Positions 6,461 through 6,719 of a stretch of DNA of 6,719 nucleotides are shown piece after piece. The stretch is from Ardenticatenales bacterium (GTDB lineage: Bacteria; Chloroflexota; Anaerolineae; Promineifilales; UBA4811): positions 1-6,719 of the forward strand of contig WSZX01000283.1 in the NCBI GenBank assembly GCA_013139935.1, read 5' to 3'. Position numbers and translations under genes: made by a program. Position 1 is the stretch's first letter; each line of letters begins with the position of its first letter. The notes below the pieces were generated by a model. It saw only the letters and a list, made by a program, of their open reading frames with translations. It was not told the origin of the DNA and searched no databases.

Positions 6461-6493
6461 CGGCCGGCTGTCAATGATCGGCCGTGGCGGCCG
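6461..6493. repeat. Three copies of CGGCCG able to form alternative hairpins
   Basis: The palindrome CGGCCG occurs at 6461-6466, 6479-6484 and 6488-6493. Because the unit is self-complementary, the first and second copies (12-base loop) or the second and third (3-base loop) can pair, but not both at once. No T-tract follows on either strand, so this is not an intrinsic terminator. In a GC-rich genome some of this is expected by chance. Confidence 0.35.
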
Positions 6494-6542
6494 GCGCGGG
6501 CCTCGGCAGGACGCCTCGACTCCGGGCCCATTTCACAGAGGG

Positions 6543-6560
6543 CGATTGCATACTCAATCG
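6543..6560. repeat. 18-bp inverted repeat, operator-like
   Basis: CGATTG (6543-6548) and CAATCG (6555-6560) are perfect 6-base arms around CATACT. The size fits a dimeric repressor site, but no regulator is encoded in the window and no T-tract follows that would make it a terminator. It lies about 190 bases upstream of the mutS2 start, far from the candidate promoter. Confidence 0.3.
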
Positions 6561-6719
6561 GAACAGCGAATAATGGCCTGCAAGATCTTCAAACTGACTC
6601 GAATTCATTCCCTGCATCGGGAGAACCAGCGTGATTGGCGCTCAATACTGCACCAGGCACCTGCAAATCCGTAATCGGACAGCAATCTGGCATCGCACCC
6701 CGAGCAAGATATGATCGTC

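Larger units (their letters stand above)
6388..6719. other. Region upstream of mutS2 without a recognisable gene
   Basis: No frame here shows a known family motif. A 94-codon plus-strand frame (6390-6674) has an Arg/Ser-rich composition and crosses the GC-rich repeat block, so it is probably chance. On the minus strand one frame is open from the right edge to a TGA at 6589 (42 codons) and could be the tail of a gene outside the window, but nothing in it is recognised. ATG at 6711 begins a plus-strand frame of three visible codons without a Shine-Dalgarno. Small inverted repeats are listed separately. Confidence 0.4.

Noticed and set aside
6390..6674. 94-codon plus-strand frame upstream of mutS2
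   Set aside because: It has no family resemblance, Arg-rich composition and overlaps the mutS2 promoter region and the CGGCCG block; probably chance.

Overview
The window looks like an ordinary chromosomal segment of a GC-rich bacterium, most likely a member of the Chloroflexota. This rests on a DUF951 protein (a family mainly of Firmicutes and Chloroflexota), a full-length MutS2, high GC and few strong Shine-Dalgarno sites. The assignment is inference from gene content, not from a search. I see no phage, IS, CRISPR, tRNA or rRNA signal.

Layout. On the minus strand, 1571 to 1 holds a small DUF951 gene followed by a processive family 2 glycosyltransferase that resembles cellulose synthase-like/mannan synthase enzymes and runs off the left edge. 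It contains no stop in the window and was translated by hand across all 441 visible codons. On the plus strand, 1966 to 3803 holds a homocysteine S-methyltransferase-family gene followed by a membrane site-2-type metalloprotease (M50). In both pairs the stop and the next start overlap as ATGA, so each pair is probably translationally coupled. The two pairs diverge from a shared control region (1572-1965). It carries a good minus-strand promoter (extended -10, TATAAT), a near-consensus plus-strand promoter (TTGACT-17-TACAAT) and, between them, a canonical G-quadruplex motif. Convergent to the protease gene is mutS2 (6350 to 3915, minus strand), with intact ATPase and Smr motifs and a GTG start. 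Its best promoter sits so close to the start that the mRNA may be leaderless. The last 370 bases hold no recognisable gene, only that promoter and some small inverted repeats.

Function. The genes cover unrelated housekeeping jobs: polysaccharide or glycolipid synthesis at the membrane, methyl transfer to homocysteine, intramembrane proteolysis, and recombination/ribosome-rescue control by MutS2. I found no convincing new multi-gene system. The points most worth a second look are the coupled pairing of an uncharacterised DUF951 with a glycan synthase, the coupled pairing of a homocysteine methyltransferase with a site-2 protease that carries an enlarged central region, and the possible leaderless mutS2.
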